Assembly (NCBI GenBank): GCA_022567815.1
Contig: JADFGI010000213.1
Span: 1-5,648 of the forward strand
From: Nitrospinota bacterium
GTDB taxonomy: Bacteria > Nitrospinota > Nitrospinia > Nitrospinales > VA-1
Direction: 5' to 3'
Length of the DNA stretch: 5,648 nucleotides
Part shown: in pieces, positions 4,846 through 5,648 of the stretch
Layout: every line of letters begins with the position of its first letter
How positions within the stretch are numbered: position 1 is the stretch's first letter
Translations under genes and position numbers: made by a program
Notes under the pieces: generated by a model
Databases searched by the model: none
Seen by the model: the letters and a program-made list of their open reading frames with translations, nothing else
Told to the model about the DNA's origin: nothing

Positions 4846-5648
4846 ATGGTTTCCCCTCTGCGCAAAAATGCGTTTGTGGTTTACAATCCGGCCGCGGGCC
4901 AGAATAGCCGCGTCCTGCAACCGACCCTGAAATTACTTCGGCGACTTGGCGTCGAGTGTGTGGAAGGTATGACGGAACAGGCGGGCCACGCGCAATATCT
5001 TGTCGCAACGGCGGTCAAATCGGGCGGCTTTGACGTCATCGTCGCGGCGGGCGGCGACGGGACCATTAACGAGGCCATCACCGGCATAGGGGATAGCGGG
5101 ATGCCGCTGGGAATCATCCCCATTGGCACCGCCAACGTCCTGGCTATGGAAATCGGGTTGCGGTTGGACCCGGACGCCATCGCGCGTACCATCGCTTTCG
5201 GCCAGGTCAGAAATATTCATCTCGGCCTGGTGGACGGAAGGGTTTTTTTTCTGATGGCCAGCGCGGGTTTTGACGCGCGGGTGGTCGCGGGCGTCTCTTC
5301 AGCGGTTAAGAAAATTTTTGGCAAAGGGGCATACGCTTTATCTGGCTTGCGGCAGATTGCGCGCGCAAACTTACCCGCCCTAAAAGTTACTGTGGAAGGA
5401 GAAGAGCATGACGCGGCCTGGGCCATTGTTTCCAACGCAAAGCTTTATGGCGGAAAATTTTTGCTGGCCCCCGATACCGACCTCTATTCGCCTGGTTTTT
5501 CCGTCGTGTTATTTCAGGGCGATAGCTCGTTGGGCATTATGCTAGATCTCTGGGCCATTTTCCGGGGCCGGGCGGGCCGGTCTTCGCGGATAAAAATTCT
5601 TCAGGGGGCGGACATAACTATCTCGGTAGACATGGCCGAGCCAGCGCA
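4846..5648 (+). CDS. Diacylglycerol kinase catalytic-domain lipid kinase (YegS/BmrU/LCB5 type), N-terminal 267 residues
   Basis: Members of this family phosphorylate lipid alcohols such as diacylglycerol, phosphatidylglycerol or sphingoid bases at the membrane, using ATP. The frame is open to the right edge. The opening FVVYNPAAGQNSR (10-22) is the family's first strand and nucleotide-binding loop. GGDGT at 69-73, followed by INEAI, is the hallmark ATP-binding motif. PLGIIPIGTANVLA (87-100) is the second conserved motif, and ASAGFDARVV marks the start of the C-terminal beta-sandwich domain. Full-length proteins are about 290-320 residues, so only the end is missing. ATG 4846 is the first start after an in-frame TGA at 4837; no clear ribosome binding site precedes it, which may indicate coupling to the cyclase gene or weak initiation. 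The substrate cannot be told from the sequence. Confidence 0.93.
   Translation, partial: MVSPLRKNAFVVYNPAAGQNSRVLQPTLKLLRRLGVECVEGMTEQAGHAQYLVATAVKSGGFDVIVAAGGDGTINEAITGIGDSGMPLGIIPIGTANVLAMEIGLRLDPDAIARTIAFGQVRNIHLGLVDGRVFFLMASAGFDARVVAGVSSAVKKIFGKGAYALSGLRQIARANLPALKVTVEGEEHDAAWAIVSNAKLYGGKFLLAPDTDLYSPGFSVVLFQGDSSLGIMLDLWAIFRGRAGRSSRIKILQGADITISVDMAEPA

Noticed and set aside
4881..5435. Minus-strand open frames inside the lipid kinase region
   Set aside because: They are shadows of the kinase gene, which has NPAAG, GGDGT and PIGTANVLA motifs in the correct frame.
1..5648. CRISPR array, tRNA or rRNA genes
   Set aside because: No regularly spaced repeats with unique spacers were seen, and no cloverleaf or conserved rRNA segment was recognised on either strand.

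Overview
The window looks like chromosomal DNA of a Gram-negative, motile or surface-attached bacterium. The evidence is a type IV pilin/secretion ATPase pair behind a textbook sigma-54 promoter, a membrane diguanylate cyclase and a YegS/BmrU-type lipid kinase. The pilin and ATPase resemble deltaproteobacterial or Nitrospinota-like homologues, but the window does not fix the taxon. The left part (about 1-2150) is visibly AT-rich and the right part (about 3520-5648) visibly GC-richer, with an insertion sequence between them.

Left block, all on the minus strand, read from right to left: a sigma-54 (-24/-12) promoter at 1822-1837; two small candidate reading frames (a 33-residue membrane peptide and a 40-residue peptide) that overlap each other; a type IV prepilin whose leader is out of frame with any normal start codon and whose C-terminus is seven Pro/Gly/Ser hexapeptide repeats; and, 10 bases after the pilin stop, the first 335 codons of a PilB/GspE-type assembly ATPase that leaves the window before its Walker A motif. 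This is most simply one sigma-54-controlled pilus or pseudopilus operon.

Bases 1838-2152 contain no convincing gene. They hold a 14-base palindrome that could be an activator site and a weak terminator-like hairpin.

Middle block: a complete, apparently intact IS3-family element (2153-3402, 1250 bp) with 25-base imperfect terminal inverted repeats. It carries orfA and orfB on the minus strand, joined by an A7 programmed -1 frameshift site. The DDE catalytic triad is present.

Right block, plus strand: a 418-residue multi-pass membrane protein with a C-terminal GGEEF diguanylate cyclase domain, then, 68 bases later, the first 267 codons of a diacylglycerol-kinase-family lipid kinase that leaves the window on the right. 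A c-di-GMP synthase close to an ATPase with a GspE/MshE-type N-terminal domain permits, but does not prove, a regulatory link. The most unusual part is the 1500-1800 interval, where several short reading frames are chained by start/stop overlaps and where neither the membrane peptide nor the prepilin has a conventional in-frame start codon.
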